Assembly (NCBI GenBank): GCA_900547195.1
Contig: URFQ01000063.1
Coordinates: 1 to 14,468, forward strand
Direction of reading: 5' to 3'
Length of the DNA stretch: 14,468 nt
Source: an uncultured Butyricicoccus sp.
Lineage (GTDB): Bacteria; Bacillota; Clostridia; Oscillospirales; Butyricicoccaceae
The notes under the pieces are model-generated. The model made no database searches. It worked only from the letters and a program-made list of their open reading frames with translations, and was not told where the DNA came from. The stretch's first letter is position 1. Every line of letters begins with the position of its first letter. Of this stretch, positions 1-7,603 are shown one piece after another. A program made the translations under genes and the position numbers.

Positions 1-41
1 AGACAGTATGGCACGCTGTCTGACGGATGGGGTGATTCATT

Positions 42-153
42 ATGGCAAAAGGGGCGCCGGGCAAGCGGTATGCGCCGGAGTTCCAGACAAGAGCAGGGGG
101 AAACGATGGCGTCAGAGGAATTCAGTTACCTGGAAAGGGATTTCGAAAATATG
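42..153 (+). pseudogene. Remnant of an IS3-type transposase OrfA (N-terminal part, frameshifted)
   Basis: The frame from the ATG at 42 starts MAKGAPGKRYAPEF, which resembles the opening of IS3/IS150-group OrfA helix-turn-helix proteins (typically M-x-K-G-x-x-G-K-x-Y-x-P-E-F-K). After PEF the match is lost in this frame. Dropping one G from the run of five at 96-100 gives a continuation ETMASEEFSYLERDFEN, which fits the family pattern V-E-T-M-x-x-E-x-x-S-Y-x-E-x-x-x-x-F-E. Similarity fades at about 150. GGATGGGGTG at 25-34 may be the old ribosome binding site. The fragment covers about 37 residues, far short of a full OrfA, and no orfB is in the window. This is recognition by eye; the frameshift could also be a sequencing error in a homopolymer, but the fragment would still be truncated. 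Confidence 0.45.
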
Positions 154-169
154 CAAGGAGGGGACGAAA

Positions 170-895
170 ATGGGAGGGTTATCCAGCATAAGGAACAAGG
201 CGCTGACGGAACGGATTGAGGAGCGCCTTTTCCAGTACATTCTGGATGAAAAGCTGCCGATCGGCGCCAAATTGCCCAACGAGTACCAGCTGGCCGCTTT
301 GTTTAACGTGGGACGCGGAACCATACGCGACGCGGTGAAGCTTCTGGCTTCCCGTGGGGTTTTACAGGTCAAGCACGGCTCCGGCACATATGTCGCTTCC
401 ACTATGCCGGTCCAGGAGGACCCGCTGGGCCTGAAGATCATTGAAGACAAGCTTCAGCTGGCGCTGGATCTGACCGATGTGCGGATCATGCTGGAGCCAA
501 CCATCGCCGAAATGGCGGCTCTCAACCGTACAGAGGAGGAAGCGCGGCTGCTGGTGGAATACTGCGCCGCTGTGCGCGAAAAGATTGTGGCGGGAGAGGA
601 ATATCTGGCGGAAGATATCATTTTCCATTCTCATATTGCAAAATGTTCCCACAACATGGTGGTGGAACCGTTGGTGCCGATTATTGACACGGCAGTCATC
701 CAAATCGCCAACATCACCCGCGATATGCTGCTGGAGATGACCATTGAAACGCATGCGCAGGTGCTGGACTGCATTCTGGAGCAGGATCCCACAGGGGCGC
801 GGGCGGCCATGTCAATGCACCTCGCGATGAACCGCAATGTTATCCGGCAGGAGTATAAAAAGAACCGAAAAGAGCAGTCGGTGCAGAGCGATTGA
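170..895 (+). CDS. GntR-family transcriptional regulator, FadR subfamily with FCD ligand-binding domain
   Basis: This 241-residue regulator is likely a repressor that releases DNA when it binds an acidic effector. I chose the ATG at 170 because AAGGAGGGG at 155-162 lies 7 nt before it; the upstream in-frame extension has no such site and runs through the transposase remnant. The winged helix-turn-helix spans about residues 10-76 and carries the GntR signature (KLPNEYQLAALFNVGRGTIR, then GVLQVKHGSGTYV). The FCD domain spans about 98-226, opening with DVRIMLEP. D149, H153, H195 and H217 sit where FCD proteins hold their metal and carboxylate ligands. FCD regulators commonly sense organic or sugar acids (DgoR, UxuR and LldR are relatives), which fits the downstream aldonate genes. 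The gene has its own terminator, so it is a separate unit, not the first gene of the operon. The natural effector is inferred, not shown. Confidence 0.93.
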   Translation: MGGLSSIRNKALTERIEERLFQYILDEKLPIGAKLPNEYQLAALFNVGRGTIRDAVKLLASRGVLQVKHGSGTYVASTMPVQEDPLGLKIIEDKLQLALDLTDVRIMLEPTIAEMAALNRTEEEARLLVEYCAAVREKIVAGEEYLAEDIIFHSHIAKCSHNMVVEPLVPIIDTAVIQIANITRDMLLEMTIETHAQVLDCILEQDPTGARAAMSMHLAMNRNVIRQEYKKNRKEQSVQSD

Positions 896-915
896 GCGCT
901 GCCGGACTGATCCTG

Positions 916-957
916 AGCCGTTTTAAAAACCCGTGTGGTTTTTGAAACGGCTTTTTT
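916..957 (+). terminator. Rho-independent terminator of the GntR gene
   Basis: A 16-bp stem (916-931 pairing with 937-952, one G-U wobble) closes a 5-nt loop CGTGT and runs into a T tract at 952-957. It begins 21 nt after the GntR stop codon. The strength and placement say transcription of the regulator ends here and that the catabolic genes need their own promoter. Confidence 0.93.
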
Positions 958-1008
958 GATGCGCCCGGCGCATGGACAGCGGGCTTAGGCATGCGGCATT
1001 TGACCCTG

Positions 1009-1027
1009 AAAGTCATCGGATGACTTT
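1009..1027. promoter_or_regulatory. Perfect 19-bp palindrome, candidate operator
   Basis: AAAGTCATC-G-GATGACTTT is a perfect 9-bp inverted repeat around a single central base. It lies between the regulator's terminator and the catabolic promoter, about 127 bp upstream of the -35 box. The size and symmetry suit a dimeric winged helix-turn-helix protein such as the neighbouring GntR regulator. As RNA it would need a 3-5 nt loop and has only four T after the arm, so a terminator is unlikely. The assignment to any regulator is inference. Confidence 0.5.
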
Positions 1028-1153
1028 TGAGACTGAAAGCTGGGAGAACATATTCTTTGATTAAAAAAGTGCAAAATATTCGACTATTTTTGGATGAAAT
1101 GCACAGAAAAATGATTTTTTTTGAGGTGAAAAGCTGAAACAGTCTTGGATAAC

Positions 1154-1182
1154 TTGTAACACCATTTTCTAGAACATATAAT
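1154..1182 (+). promoter_or_regulatory. Sigma-A-type promoter for the catabolic operon
   Basis: The -35 box is TTGTAA (1154-1159, four of six matches) and the -10 box is TATAAT (1177-1182, perfect), separated by exactly 17 bp in an AT-rich stretch. Transcription would start near 1189, giving a leader of about 155-160 nt before dgoD. No better promoter candidate was seen in front of any later gene, so it may drive the whole run up to pyruvate:ferredoxin oxidoreductase. Confidence 0.75.
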
Positions 1183-1200
1183 CAGAATATAAGAAAATGG
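1162..1200. promoter_or_regulatory. Inverted repeat flanking the -10 box, candidate operator pair
   Basis: CCATTTTCT at 1162-1170 and AGAAAATGG at 1192-1200 are perfect reverse complements with a 21-nt spacer. The arm centres are 30 bp apart, close to three helical turns, so both would face the same side of the DNA. The left arm lies between the -35 and -10 boxes and the right arm just past the predicted start site. A protein bound here would block RNA polymerase, the layout expected for repression. No known consensus was recognised in the arms. Confidence 0.5.
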
Positions 1201-1346
1201 ACGTGATCTTTCAACGGACAAAAAATTTTTCACGCCCTTTGTCTGGACAGGCAACGCCATTGGCGGCGATCCGGTAATACAACTGCATCTTCGAGGAGCA
1301 GCGGCTTCCGCAGTGCAGAAAAAATAAGGAAAGTGTGGTCACAATT
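1201..1346 (+). other. Leader of the catabolic operon: structured, no riboswitch recognised
   Basis: Within the 451-nt gene-free gap, this part would be the mRNA leader. It contains CGCCA-T-TGGCG near 1255-1266 and a nested hairpin in which CTGCA (1283-1287) pairs with TGCAG (1314-1318) around GCGG-CTT-CCGC (1301-1311). No T tract follows, so it is not an intrinsic terminator. A 26-codon open frame (ATG at 1197, TAA at 1275-1277) has no ribosome binding site. I do not recognise any known riboswitch class. Confidence 0.3.
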
Positions 1347-2495
1347 ATGAAAATCACTGCTGTCAACACCTACTATGTCCGCCCCAGATGGGGGTTCGTG
1401 GAAATTGAGACCGACGAGGGGTATACCGGCTGGGGCGAAGCCGTCCTGGAGGGCCACGCTGACGCCGTGCTGGCCTGCGTGAACGAGTACAAGCCTTATC
1501 TGGTCGGTCATGACCCCTCCCGCATTGAGGATTTGAACGCGACGATTTATCGCGCTGGCTTCTATCGCGGCGGCGGCGTTTTAATGAGCGCGCTGTCCGG
1601 CATCGATCAGGCTTTGTGGGACATCAAGGGCAAGGTTTTTAACGCCCCTGTTTATGAGCTGATGGGCGGCAGGTGTCGGGACAAGATCCGGGTGTACTCC
1701 TGGATTGGCGGCGACCGCCCCGCCGACACCGGCGCAATGGCCAAAGAGCGCATGGACGCCGGCTTCAGCGCCATCAAGATGAACGCCACCGAAGAGCTTC
1801 AGATGATCGACACCTATGAGAAGGTGGATGCTGTTCTGGAGCGCGTGGCCGCCATCCGCGAAGCCTGCGGCAAGTACTTCGGGATCGCCATTGACTTCCA
1901 CGGGCGTGTGCATAAGCCCATGGCAAAGATCTTGGCCAAGAAGCTGGAGGAATTTGACCCCATGTTCCTGGAAGAGCCTGTCCTGTGTGAAAATATGGAG
2001 TGCTTCAGGGAAATCGCAGCCTGCTGCAATATCCCCATTGCCACCGGCGAGCGCCTGTTTACCAAGTTTGATTTCAAGCGTCTGCTTCAGGCGGGCGGTG
2101 TGGATATCATACAGCCGGATCTGAGCCATGCCGGCGGCATCACAGAGGTGAAAAAAATCGCCTCCATGGCCGAGGCATACGACGTTGCGCTGGCGCCGCA
2201 CTGCCCCCTTGGCCCCATTGCGCTGAGCGCCTGCCTGCAGGTGGATGCCACCAGCTACAACGCTGTCATTCAGGAGCAGTCCATCGGCATCCACTACAAC
2301 GTCGGCAAGGAGGTTCTGGATTACGCCCTCAACCGCGAGGACTTCCGGTTTGAGAACGGCTTCGCCAAAATGCCCACCAGGCCCGGCTTGGGCATCGAGG
2401 TCAACAAGGCCCTGGTTCTGGAGGAGAACGGGCATCCCCATCAGTGGAAGAACCCCGTCTGGCGCCATGCCGACGGTTCGGTGGCTGAATGGTGA
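1347..2495 (+). CDS. dgoD: D-galactonate dehydratase (enolase superfamily)
   Basis: This 382-residue cytoplasmic enzyme removes water from D-galactonate to give 2-keto-3-deoxy-D-galactonate, the first step of the DeLey-Doudoroff route. It resembles E. coli DgoD along its whole length: MKIT start, GFYRGG at 71-76, WDIKGKVFNAPV at 91-102, YSWIGGDRPAD at 117-127, HAGGITE at 261-267, APHCPLGPIAL at 283-293, and the C-terminal SVAEW. The Mg ligands D183, E209 and E235 and the catalytic H185, H285 and E310 are present. The start is set at ATG 1347, which opens MKIT like its relatives; the only upstream in-frame start, GTG 1335, has AAGGAAAG (1326-1333) almost touching it, while the same site lies 13 nt before the ATG. 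It is the first gene behind the strong promoter, and the next gene starts 48 nt after its stop. Activity on a related aldonate cannot be excluded. Confidence 0.93.
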   Translation: MKITAVNTYYVRPRWGFVEIETDEGYTGWGEAVLEGHADAVLACVNEYKPYLVGHDPSRIEDLNATIYRAGFYRGGGVLMSALSGIDQALWDIKGKVFNAPVYELMGGRCRDKIRVYSWIGGDRPADTGAMAKERMDAGFSAIKMNATEELQMIDTYEKVDAVLERVAAIREACGKYFGIAIDFHGRVHKPMAKILAKKLEEFDPMFLEEPVLCENMECFREIAACCNIPIATGERLFTKFDFKRLLQAGGVDIIQPDLSHAGGITEVKKIASMAEAYDVALAPHCPLGPIALSACLQVDATSYNAVIQEQSIGIHYNVGKEVLDYALNREDFRFENGFAKMPTRPGLGIEVNKALVLEENGHPHQWKNPVWRHADGSVAEW

Positions 2496-2543
2496 GCGCT
2501 TTTTAACATTTATGGATTGCGCGGCGCGCAGAGGCGGACACAT

Positions 2544-3491
2544 ATGATGATTGAGGCAACCCATCTGACAAAACAATATGGCTCTGTCAAGGCGCTCTTC
2601 GACGCAAATTTTTCCGTCAAGAAAGGCGAGATTGTGGGATTTCTCGGCCCCAACGGAGCCGGGAAGTCCACCACAATGAACCTGCTCTGCGGTTATCTGA
2701 CCCCCTCGTGGGGGCGGGTCAGGGTCGCGGGGGTGGATATGGCGGAAAACCCACTCGAGGCCAAGCGGCACATCGGCTATCTGCCGGAGATCCCGCCGCT
2801 GTACATGGACATGACGGTGGCGGAACAGCTGGGCTTTGCCTGCGAGCTTCGTGGCCTTCGGATGAAGAAGCCCATGCTGCGGGCATATATCGACAGTCTC
2901 TGCGCCCGCACACAGATTTTGGACACCCGGGATCGCCTGATCCGGAACCTGTCCAAGGGCTATCGCCAGCGCGTGGCTGTGACGCAGCTGCTGGCGGGGG
3001 AACCGGAGATCCTGATTCTGGACGAGCCGACCGTCGGACTGGATCCGCGCCAGATTCTGGAGTTTCGGGAGCTGCTGAGCGATCTGGGCAGCGAACATAC
3101 GATCATCCTTTCCTCCCATATTCTTTCGGAGATCAGCTCCGTGTGCGGCCGTATTCTGGTATTCTGCGAGGGGATGCTCATTGCGGACGGCCAGCCCCGG
3201 CAGCTCCAAGAGCAGCTGTCCGGGGGCGCGGTGCTGGAGGTGGAAATCAACGGCGACGCCGGGGGCGTGGGTGCGCTGCTGCGCGGCATCCCCGAGGTGT
3301 TGACCGTGGAAGAGCAGGGAGGCGGCGCTTATCAGGTGAAGCACCGGGCGGGTACGGATATCCGCAGCGCCCTGTACCGGGCGCTGCGCGCTACCGGCTA
3401 TGAACTGCTGATGATGAAGCCGAAGGAGGTCTCGCTGGAAAGCCTGTACCTCCGCCTTACCGGGGACGAGGAGGAGACGGCAGGAGGATGA
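2544..3491 (+). CDS. ABC transporter ATPase (GldA/CcmA-like)
   Basis: This 315-residue ATP-hydrolysing subunit would power the ABC-2 type complex made by the next three genes, on the cytoplasmic face of the membrane. It has Walker A GPNGAGKST at about 35-43, a GYLPEIPPLY segment where the Q-loop sits (E in place of Q, as in many GldA-like proteins), the signature variant LSKGY at 136-140, Walker B ILILDE at 156-161, the D-loop GLDP, and the switch histidine in SSHILSE at about 192. About 90 residues after the core form the regulatory tail usual in this group. The ATG at 2544 follows AGAGGCGG by 6 nt; a second ATG is directly behind it, and an upstream TTG frame at 2517 lacks support. The substrate is unknown. 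The name Gld comes from Bacteroidetes gliding and does not imply gliding here. Confidence 0.92.
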   Translation: MMIEATHLTKQYGSVKALFDANFSVKKGEIVGFLGPNGAGKSTTMNLLCGYLTPSWGRVRVAGVDMAENPLEAKRHIGYLPEIPPLYMDMTVAEQLGFACELRGLRMKKPMLRAYIDSLCARTQILDTRDRLIRNLSKGYRQRVAVTQLLAGEPEILILDEPTVGLDPRQILEFRELLSDLGSEHTIILSSHILSEISSVCGRILVFCEGMLIADGQPRQLQEQLSGGAVLEVEINGDAGGVGALLRGIPEVLTVEEQGGGAYQVKHRAGTDIRSALYRALRATGYELLMMKPKEVSLESLYLRLTGDEEETAGG

Positions 3492-4189
3492 GGGCTATAT
3501 ACCGCAAGGAGATGCGCCAGTACTTCCACTCCGTGATCGGATATGTGTTTCTGGCCATCTTTCTCTTTATCAACGCATTTTATTTCCTGATGCAGAATCT
3601 GTTGACCCGCAGCGGCGACATTACGGATTATTTTCAGGCGGCCATTGCCCTGGAGATGTTCCTGATGCCCATGCTGACCATGCGGAGCTTTTCAGAGGAA
3701 AAGAAGCAGAAAACAGATTTGCTGCTGTATAGTATGCCGGTGGACTGCGCCCATGTGGTGCTGGGTAAATTTCTGGCAGCTGAGAGCGTGTTTTTGCTTG
3801 GACTGGCAGCGACGTTGGAATTTCCTGTAATTCTTGCTCTGTGCGGCAGCGTGCAGATCTGGATTACGCTGGGCAATTATGCGGGCGTGACCCTGCTGAT
3901 GAGCGCCTTCCTTGCCATTGGCATTTTCGTTTCGGCGCTGACGGAAAATCAGATCGTCTCAGCAATCATTTCCTATGTGCTGATTTTCGCTCTCTGGTAT
4001 TCCTATGGCCTGGGTTCCGCCATTCAGGATCCGCTGCTGTTGACCCTGTTCAACAAGCTGTCGCTGATGCAGATGTATTACGAGCTTGCCCTTGGAATAC
4101 TGAACCCTGCGGGCATCGCGCTGAATCTGGCAATTACAGCAATTTTTCTGATTTTTACCGTTGCGGTTGTGCGAGGAAAGAGAGGATGA
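3488..4189 (+). CDS. ABC-2 type permease (GldF-like)
   Basis: This 233-residue membrane subunit has about six predicted hydrophobic segments, the first at about 16-36. MRAIYRKEMRQYFHSVIGYV and, after the second segment, MLTMRSFSEEKKQKT followed by DLLLYSMPV are typical of GldF-type ABC-2 permeases (the family pattern LTMR-x-x-x-EE-x-x-x-x-T). Its ATG overlaps the ATPase stop by four bases (ATGA), so the two are translationally coupled. An AGGAGG abuts the start with no spacing, and GAGGAGGAG at 3468-3476 is the more plausible binding site. The length is normal for the family. It would pair with the preceding ATPase; the cargo is not known. Confidence 0.9.
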   Translation: MRAIYRKEMRQYFHSVIGYVFLAIFLFINAFYFLMQNLLTRSGDITDYFQAAIALEMFLMPMLTMRSFSEEKKQKTDLLLYSMPVDCAHVVLGKFLAAESVFLLGLAATLEFPVILALCGSVQIWITLGNYAGVTLLMSAFLAIGIFVSALTENQIVSAIISYVLIFALWYSYGLGSAIQDPLLLTLFNKLSLMQMYYELALGILNPAGIALNLAITAIFLIFTVAVVRGKRG

Positions 4190-5658
4190 GCGCCGTGGAA
4201 CATCAGAGAAAAGCCAACAGCGGCGTCATCCCGGCGGAGGTGCAGCGCCGGAGGAGGAGGGAAAACCGCCTGCGGGTTGCCTGCCTGCTGCTGACAGTTG
4301 CTGCGATCCTCGGCGTTTACAGCGTGATCAGCGCGGCGACAGACCGTTTTTCCTGGAGGCTGGATCTGACGGAGGATCAGGTGTTCCGGCTGACGGACAC
4401 GACCAGGAATATCCTCGCGGGGCTGGAGGATACAGTGACGTTTACGTACTGTAACAGCCGCTCTGATGCGGATACCAATCTGAAAGAGGTCCTGAGCCGC
4501 TATGAAGCCGCCTCCTCCCGGATTGATGTGAGTTACGTGGATCTGGACGCCAACCCCGCCCTGGCGGAGGAATACAGCCGGAAGGGCATGGAACTCAGCC
4601 CGGATGGGATCCTGGTGACCTGCGGCGTTCAGTCCCGCTTTCTCCCGTGGAGCGGGCTTTACGAGATCCACACCGCCTCTGGCGAGGACGGGAGCCAGAG
4701 ATATTCCCTCACGGGCCTGAAGGCCGAGACTATGCTGACCTCAGCCGTCGTAGCGGTCAGCGGGCAGAGCTGCCCCGGTGTGGCCTTTACGGCGGGGCAT
4801 TCCGAAGACGGCAGCGGGGCTTTGAAGGATCTTGTGACGAACAGCAACTACGAGACGTCCCAAGTGGTGCTGGGCGTGGACGCCATTGGCAGCAATGTGG
4901 ATGTCGTGGTCATCGCCGGAGCGAGGCGTGATTTTTCCGGGGCGGAACTGGCGGCTTTGGATGCATTTATGGAACGGGGAGGAAGCCTGTGCGTGTTCCG
5001 TGACCCAGAGGTGGACAGCCTGCCCAATCTGGACGGCTATCTGGCCGATTGGGGGATTACCGTCACCGACCAGGTCGTGCTGGAGCCCCGGCAGCAGATG
5101 GACAGCCCGCTGAATATTATCCCGAACTTCGGCGTGAGCATGATCAATGTCTGGTTTTCCGAGCATTCCACCTATCTGGTGCTGCCGGAGTGCCGGGCGC
5201 TGGAGCTGTCCAACGCCAACGCGAGCATTACCAACGCGGTGCTGCGCTCCACATCTTCTTCTTATGCCAAGGATTTCGCGTCTATGAGTACGCTGACGCA
5301 GAGCGCGGAGGACGCCGCGGGCCCCTTCACTCTGGCCGCTACCGGTGAACGCAGCTTTACCAACAGCGATGGCGAGAGCGATACCCAGTATGTATTTGCC
5401 GTCGCCTGCACGGGCTTTTACCAGGACGGCTATCTGGAAACCGGGAGCCTGGGCAACGCCGATTTCGTGCTGCAAATTCTCTCTTATATGACGGATAATG
5501 AAGTAACGCTGAATATTCAGACGAAAAATCTGACGGCGGACAGCCTTTCTGTCTCCCGGACGGCGCTGCTGCTGTTTTCGGCGGTCTTTCTCGTGGCGCT
5601 GCCGGCGGGCCTGCTGTTGACGGGCGTTGGTGTGTTCCTGAAGCGGAGGCACTCATGA
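4186..5658 (+). CDS. GldG-like auxiliary protein of ABC transporter (ABC_transp_aux family)
   Basis: This 490-residue protein has one membrane segment near the N-terminus (about 30-50, after a basic stretch RRRRRE that favours a cytoplasmic N-end) and one at the C-terminus (about 459-484), with a large extracytoplasmic domain between. WRLDLTEDQVFRLTDTTRNI at about 57-76 matches the opening motif of GldG-type proteins (DLT-E-x-x-x-x-L-x-D-x-T). An in-frame extension upstream runs through the permease gene; the ATG at 4186 is preferred because it overlaps the permease stop as ATGA and has GAGGAAAG at 4173-4180. Such proteins sit beside ABC-2 permeases in many phyla, but their biochemical role is not settled. 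No catalytic residues are evident. Confidence 0.85.
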   Translation: MSAVEHQRKANSGVIPAEVQRRRRRENRLRVACLLLTVAAILGVYSVISAATDRFSWRLDLTEDQVFRLTDTTRNILAGLEDTVTFTYCNSRSDADTNLKEVLSRYEAASSRIDVSYVDLDANPALAEEYSRKGMELSPDGILVTCGVQSRFLPWSGLYEIHTASGEDGSQRYSLTGLKAETMLTSAVVAVSGQSCPGVAFTAGHSEDGSGALKDLVTNSNYETSQVVLGVDAIGSNVDVVVIAGARRDFSGAELAALDAFMERGGSLCVFRDPEVDSLPNLDGYLADWGITVTDQVVLEPRQQMDSPLNIIPNFGVSMINVWFSEHSTYLVLPECRALELSNANASITNAVLRSTSSSYAKDFASMSTLTQSAEDAAGPFTLAATGERSFTNSDGESDTQYVFAVACTGFYQDGYLETGSLGNADFVLQILSYMTDNEVTLNIQTKNLTADSLSVSRTALLLFSAVFLVALPAGLLLTGVGVFLKRRHS

Positions 5659-6998
5659 AAGCGACGAAAAAAATGCTGTTCGGGCTGACCGCGGCTTTGG
5701 CGTCCTGTATCGCGGCCACCTTGCTGCTGACCTTTGCGGGCCGCGGCGAGGCGGCGGCCGGCCGAACCCCGATCTATTATTTTACCAACTACGCTGCGCC
5801 GGAGGAACTGCTTCTGGCCAGCGTGGAAAATGACACCGGCAGCGTGGCGCTTGCCGCGGCCAACGGTGCGTACTACGTCTCAGGCAACGTCCATCTGGAA
5901 GCCGACGGCAGGGAAGTGGCAAATTTCTTCAACACCGTATACCGGCTGCCCATGAAGCGCCTGCTGGAGGGGGCGGATGCTTCCGATCCCCAGTATGGGC
6001 TGACGGAGCCGCGGGCGGAGATCCTGTTGCAGGATACGAAGCAGGACGGCGTCCTTTTCCTCGTCGGCAGCGCCACCCCGGACGGCGAGGGCTGCTACGC
6101 CTGCCTCAGCGGCGACACGCGGGTATTCGTTATGGATCGCGCCTATGCGCAGCTGTTTCTGGATCGTGTGGATCGTTTCTTTGACCGGAGCCTGTATCCT
6201 TCTCTGGAAGGGGACGGCGTGTGCAGCCTGCGCAGCGTCACCGTGCAGCGGGAGGGAAAAACGGTCTATACGCTTCGGCTGGATTCCGCTTCCGAGGACG
6301 GCGGTACGGCGGTGTTTTCCATGGAGGAGCCCTATTCCCTGGTTTTGGGAATCAATCAGGCGCGGGACGAGATTCTGACGCCCCTGCGCGAGCTGGAAGG
6401 AACGGGGATCGTCCCTGAGCCGGAGGATCTTTCGGTTTACGCCCTGGCGGATCGCAGCAATTGCTTCACACTGACCTATCAGGACGGCAGCGCCGCAGTG
6501 ATCCGGGTGGGCAGGCAGGAAGGTTCCGGCACGTATGTCCTGCGCGAGGACACCGGCCTGGCCATGCTCGCGCCTACGGCGAACCTGTCCTTCTTCCATG
6601 ACACCGCATTGCAGGTAGTAGGGCAAAAACTGGTGGACATCCCCATGGGGAACTTAATATCCCTACAGATCGGAGGCCGCGTCTATCAGCTTTCCGGCAC
6701 GCCGCCTGCGCTTTGCGTGACGCTGGATGGAGCGGAGCAGCCCCTTGGGGAATTCCAGAACGGCGTTTACACCGCGCTGAACCGCATCACCCTTCAGGGG
6801 GAATGGAACGGCGCGGGACAGGGAGAACTCCTGATCGAGGCTGCGGTTCAGGCCGGATATGCCGGCGGGAGCGCACAGACGACGGCCTATGCCTTCTATG
6901 TTCTCGAGGGCCGCCGCTGCGGCGTGGCGGTAAACGGGCAGCCCGTATTCCTGTGCAGCCAGTCGGCCGTGCAGCGGCTGATCGACGCTGTCCACTGA
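5655..6998 (+). CDS. DUF4340 domain protein, membrane-anchored ABC cassette partner
   Basis: This 447-residue protein has an N-terminal hydrophobic helix at about 7-28 that acts as an uncleaved anchor or signal; the rest should be outside the membrane. A YGLTEP motif (114-119) followed by LVGSATPDGEGCYACL and a TRVFVM strand (136-160) is the usual DUF4340 core. The ATG overlaps the previous stop as ATGA, with GCGGAGG at 5643-5649. DUF4340 proteins regularly close GldA-F-G-like cassettes in Clostridia, so this is a standard fourth member rather than a stray gene. Its function is unknown; a role as an extracytoplasmic scaffold is only a guess. The cassette ends here, followed by 75 nt with only a weak hairpin (7019-7045). 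Confidence 0.82.
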   Translation: MKATKKMLFGLTAALASCIAATLLLTFAGRGEAAAGRTPIYYFTNYAAPEELLLASVENDTGSVALAAANGAYYVSGNVHLEADGREVANFFNTVYRLPMKRLLEGADASDPQYGLTEPRAEILLQDTKQDGVLFLVGSATPDGEGCYACLSGDTRVFVMDRAYAQLFLDRVDRFFDRSLYPSLEGDGVCSLRSVTVQREGKTVYTLRLDSASEDGGTAVFSMEEPYSLVLGINQARDEILTPLRELEGTGIVPEPEDLSVYALADRSNCFTLTYQDGSAAVIRVGRQEGSGTYVLREDTGLAMLAPTANLSFFHDTALQVVGQKLVDIPMGNLISLQIGGRVYQLSGTPPALCVTLDGAEQPLGEFQNGVYTALNRITLQGEWNGAGQGELLIEAAVQAGYAGGSAQTTAYAFYVLEGRRCGVAVNGQPVFLCSQSAVQRLIDAVH

Positions 6999-7073
6999 AA
7001 AACCCGGCTTTTTTTCCGGTGATAAGCCGCCGCTAAGGCTGTCACAAAACTAAAAAGAAAGGACTGAAAAAAG

Positions 7074-7601
7074 ATGCATGTTCTGAAAAAAATCAACAGT
7101 GGATTGATGACATTTATCAAGGCCGTTCTGATTGCCTTCGGCACCCTGATGACCGTGCTCGTGATCATGAACGTCATCCTGCGCTATGTTTTCCATTCCG
7201 GCATTTCCTGGTCCGAAGAGGCCTGCCGTTTCCTGTTCATCTGGGTGACCTTCCTGGGCGCGATCCTGACGAACAACGCAGGCCTCCATGGCGAACACAT
7301 GCGGATGGATTTTATCGTGGAAATGTTCCGGGGAATCCCCCGCAAGATTGTGGAGGTCATCGCCATGCTGCTGATGCTCCTGATGCTGGGCACCCTGTTT
7401 GTCGGCGGCGTTGAGCTGGTGAAGGGCACCTGGCCCATGCTGACCTCCGCGCTCCGCATCCCCAAGGGCGCGGTCTACCTCTGCGCGCCCATCGGCTTTG
7501 GCTATATGTTTCTCCAGACGCTGGCAAAGCTGGCCAGGATCATTACCGCCGGCAGAGAAGAACTGGAAAGCGAAGGCCAGAAAAGCAAGGAGGCTGAATA
7601 A
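7074..7601 (+). CDS. TRAP transporter small permease (DctQ-type)
   Basis: This 175-residue membrane protein has four predicted helices at about 14-36, 51-66, 92-112 and 131-152. NVILRYVF followed by ISWSEEACRFLFIWVTFLGA at 33-63 is the DctQ hallmark. In TRAP importers this subunit couples with the large permease and receives substrate from the binding protein; uptake is driven by a sodium or proton gradient, not ATP. AAAGGA at 7058-7063 precedes the ATG by 10 nt. The large permease starts 2 nt after its stop. The likely cargo, from context, is a sugar acid such as galactonate or gluconate. Confidence 0.93.
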   Translation: MHVLKKINSGLMTFIKAVLIAFGTLMTVLVIMNVILRYVFHSGISWSEEACRFLFIWVTFLGAILTNNAGLHGEHMRMDFIVEMFRGIPRKIVEVIAMLLMLLMLGTLFVGGVELVKGTWPMLTSALRIPKGAVYLCAPIGFGYMFLQTLAKLARIITAGREELESEGQKSKEAE

Positions 7602-7603
7602 AC

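Noticed and set aside
1..21. AGACAG and CTGTCT 6-bp inverted repeat at the left edge
   Set aside because: No T tract follows and the left context is cut off; it could be chance or the end of an unseen element.
1069..1104. GTGCA and TGCAC arms about 31 bp apart in the AT-rich region
   Set aside because: Only five bases per arm with no extension; expected by chance in this length of sequence.
1197..1277. 26-codon open frame in the leader, possible leader peptide
   Set aside because: No ribosome binding site, no run of regulatory codons and no attenuator-terminator after it.
1581..3344. 587-codon open frame on the minus strand across dgoD and the ABC ATPase
   Set aside because: Same composition effect; both sense genes carry full sets of catalytic motifs, and the antisense protein is histidine and glutamine-rich with no recognisable domain.
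7005..7045. Possible terminator after the ABC cassette (CGGCTT with AAGCCG, and GTGA-AGCC with GGCT-TCAC)
   Set aside because: Stems are short or bulged, and the T run lies in the loop rather than after the stem, so termination is not supported.
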